Shown: positions 63,612-64,000 of the stretch, in pieces
Position numbering within the stretch: position 1 is the stretch's first letter
Layout: every line of letters begins with the position of its first letter
NCBI RefSeq assembly: GCF_000422245.1
Contig: NZ_ATHI01000001.1
Location: 124,001 to 188,000 of the forward strand
Length of the DNA stretch: 64,000 nt
Direction of reading: 5' to 3'
From: Alkalidesulfovibrio alkalitolerans DSM 16529
Lineage (GTDB): Bacteria > Desulfobacterota > Desulfovibrionia > Desulfovibrionales > Desulfovibrionaceae
Notes under the pieces: generated by a model
What the model saw: only the letters and a program-made list of their open reading frames with translations
What the model was told of the DNA's origin: nothing
Database searches by the model: none
Made by a program: the position numbers and the translations under genes

Positions 63612-64000
63612 CAAAAGGACTGTCCCAGGCTGACGTATACCTGGAAACGGTCGTCACGGCCGCGCCGCCTGTCAAGGGGAAAGGCGATGTCCACGCCGAT
63701 GGGGCCCACGAAACTGTAGTAACGCATGCCGAATCCAGCCCCCACGAAGAGCTTCCGCCCGAAATCGGGGTATTCCCGGGCAAAGGCGCGGCCCGCGTCC
63801 ACGAAGCCCACCAGACCAAATTCCTCGTGGAAACGCCAACGCACCTCGGCCGAGGTCTCGAAGACGGATCGGCCGCCCACGGGGTCGCCCGCGTCGTCGA
63901 GATCGCCCGCCATGCGGTAGGCGTAGCCGCGCACGGACGCGCCGCCGCCCGCATACAACCGCAGATCCTTGGGCACGTTCGAAAGCGCCGCGCCCGAGGT
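63611..64000 (-). CDS. tamA: TamA, Omp85-family outer-membrane protein, 3' end (continues past the window)
   Basis: The last 129 residues of an Omp85 beta barrel are visible: LRLYAGGGASVRGYAYRMAG with the conserved VRGY motif, GLVGFVDAGRAFAREYP, and GIDVAFPL-like segments (GPIGVDIAFPLDRRRG) ending in a C-terminal Phe (LGQSF), as expected for recognition by the Bam complex. The gene continues beyond 64000. With tamB it forms the translocation and assembly module. Confidence 0.92.
   Translation of the reverse strand, partial: TSGAALSNVPKDLRLYAGGGASVRGYAYRMAGDLDDAGDPVGGRSVFETSAEVRWRFHEEFGLVGFVDAGRAFAREYPDFGRKLFVGAGFGMRYYSFVGPIGVDIAFPLDRRRGRDDRFQVYVSLGQSF

Overview
The window looks like chromosome of a GC-rich sulfate-reducing deltaproteobacterium of the Desulfovibrionaceae type. 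That is an inference from gene families, single-flagellin style motility genes, glycosylation genes and composition; no rRNA or other marker is present to prove it. Most of the DNA is GC-rich core or core-like sequence. It is interrupted by AT-rich accessory patches near 10.8-14.4, 30.8-31.3, 40.2-41.2 and 43.1-43.7 kb.

Layout. 0-10.5 kb (mostly minus strand): the edge of a possible STAS gene, folD, two glycosyltransferases, an anti-sigma kinase and an RsbU-type response regulator/phosphatase (partner-switching pair), dtd, queD and the replicative polymerase gene dnaE. 10.8-14.5 kb: an accessory patch with two AT-rich orphans (one possibly PIN-like), a broken S24 repressor and an AlkD-like DNA alkylation repair gene. 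14.5-17 kb: an operon of panB, a nucleoside-recognition membrane protein and an Asp/Glu racemase. 17.2-20.3 kb: four regulators, three of them phage CI/S24-type repressors that each lack part of the Ser-Lys protease dyad. 20.4-27 kb: rnc, flagellin (with a sigma-54-type promoter), flaG (with a sigma-28-like promoter), tmk, an HD-domain exoribonuclease, surE, an OmpH/Skp-like lipoprotein and a small DUF903-type lipoprotein.

27.5-43.9 kb holds a podovirus-type structural module resembling BPP-1/T7-like phages: holin, XhlA-like protein, small terminase, a large terminase split in two overlapping ORFs, GNAT protein, portal, Bbp19-like protein, scaffold, capsid, cement protein, tail tubular A and B, internal virion proteins. 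No integrase, replication gene, lysin or tail fibre is visible, so it is either defective or domesticated. Two foreign inserts sit in it. One is a WYL-protein cassette bounded by a perfect 140-bp direct repeat of the target gene's 3' end. The other is an AT-rich lipoprotein block followed by a 5'-truncated internal virion protein.

44.2-64 kb: a TetR regulator and an AhpD-like protein that share a predicted operator, a radical SAM/SPASM protein, a PsiE-like protein, an ABC (NosFY-like) operon with two exported FG-GAP-type proteins, an O-antigen ligase-like protein, a glycosyltransferase and a flippase, a second radical SAM protein, a BCCT transporter, and tamB with the 3' end of tamA.

A roughly 125-bp imperfect palindromic element occurs at least seven times between genes, preferentially between convergent genes. 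It probably serves as a terminator and is possibly a miniature mobile element.
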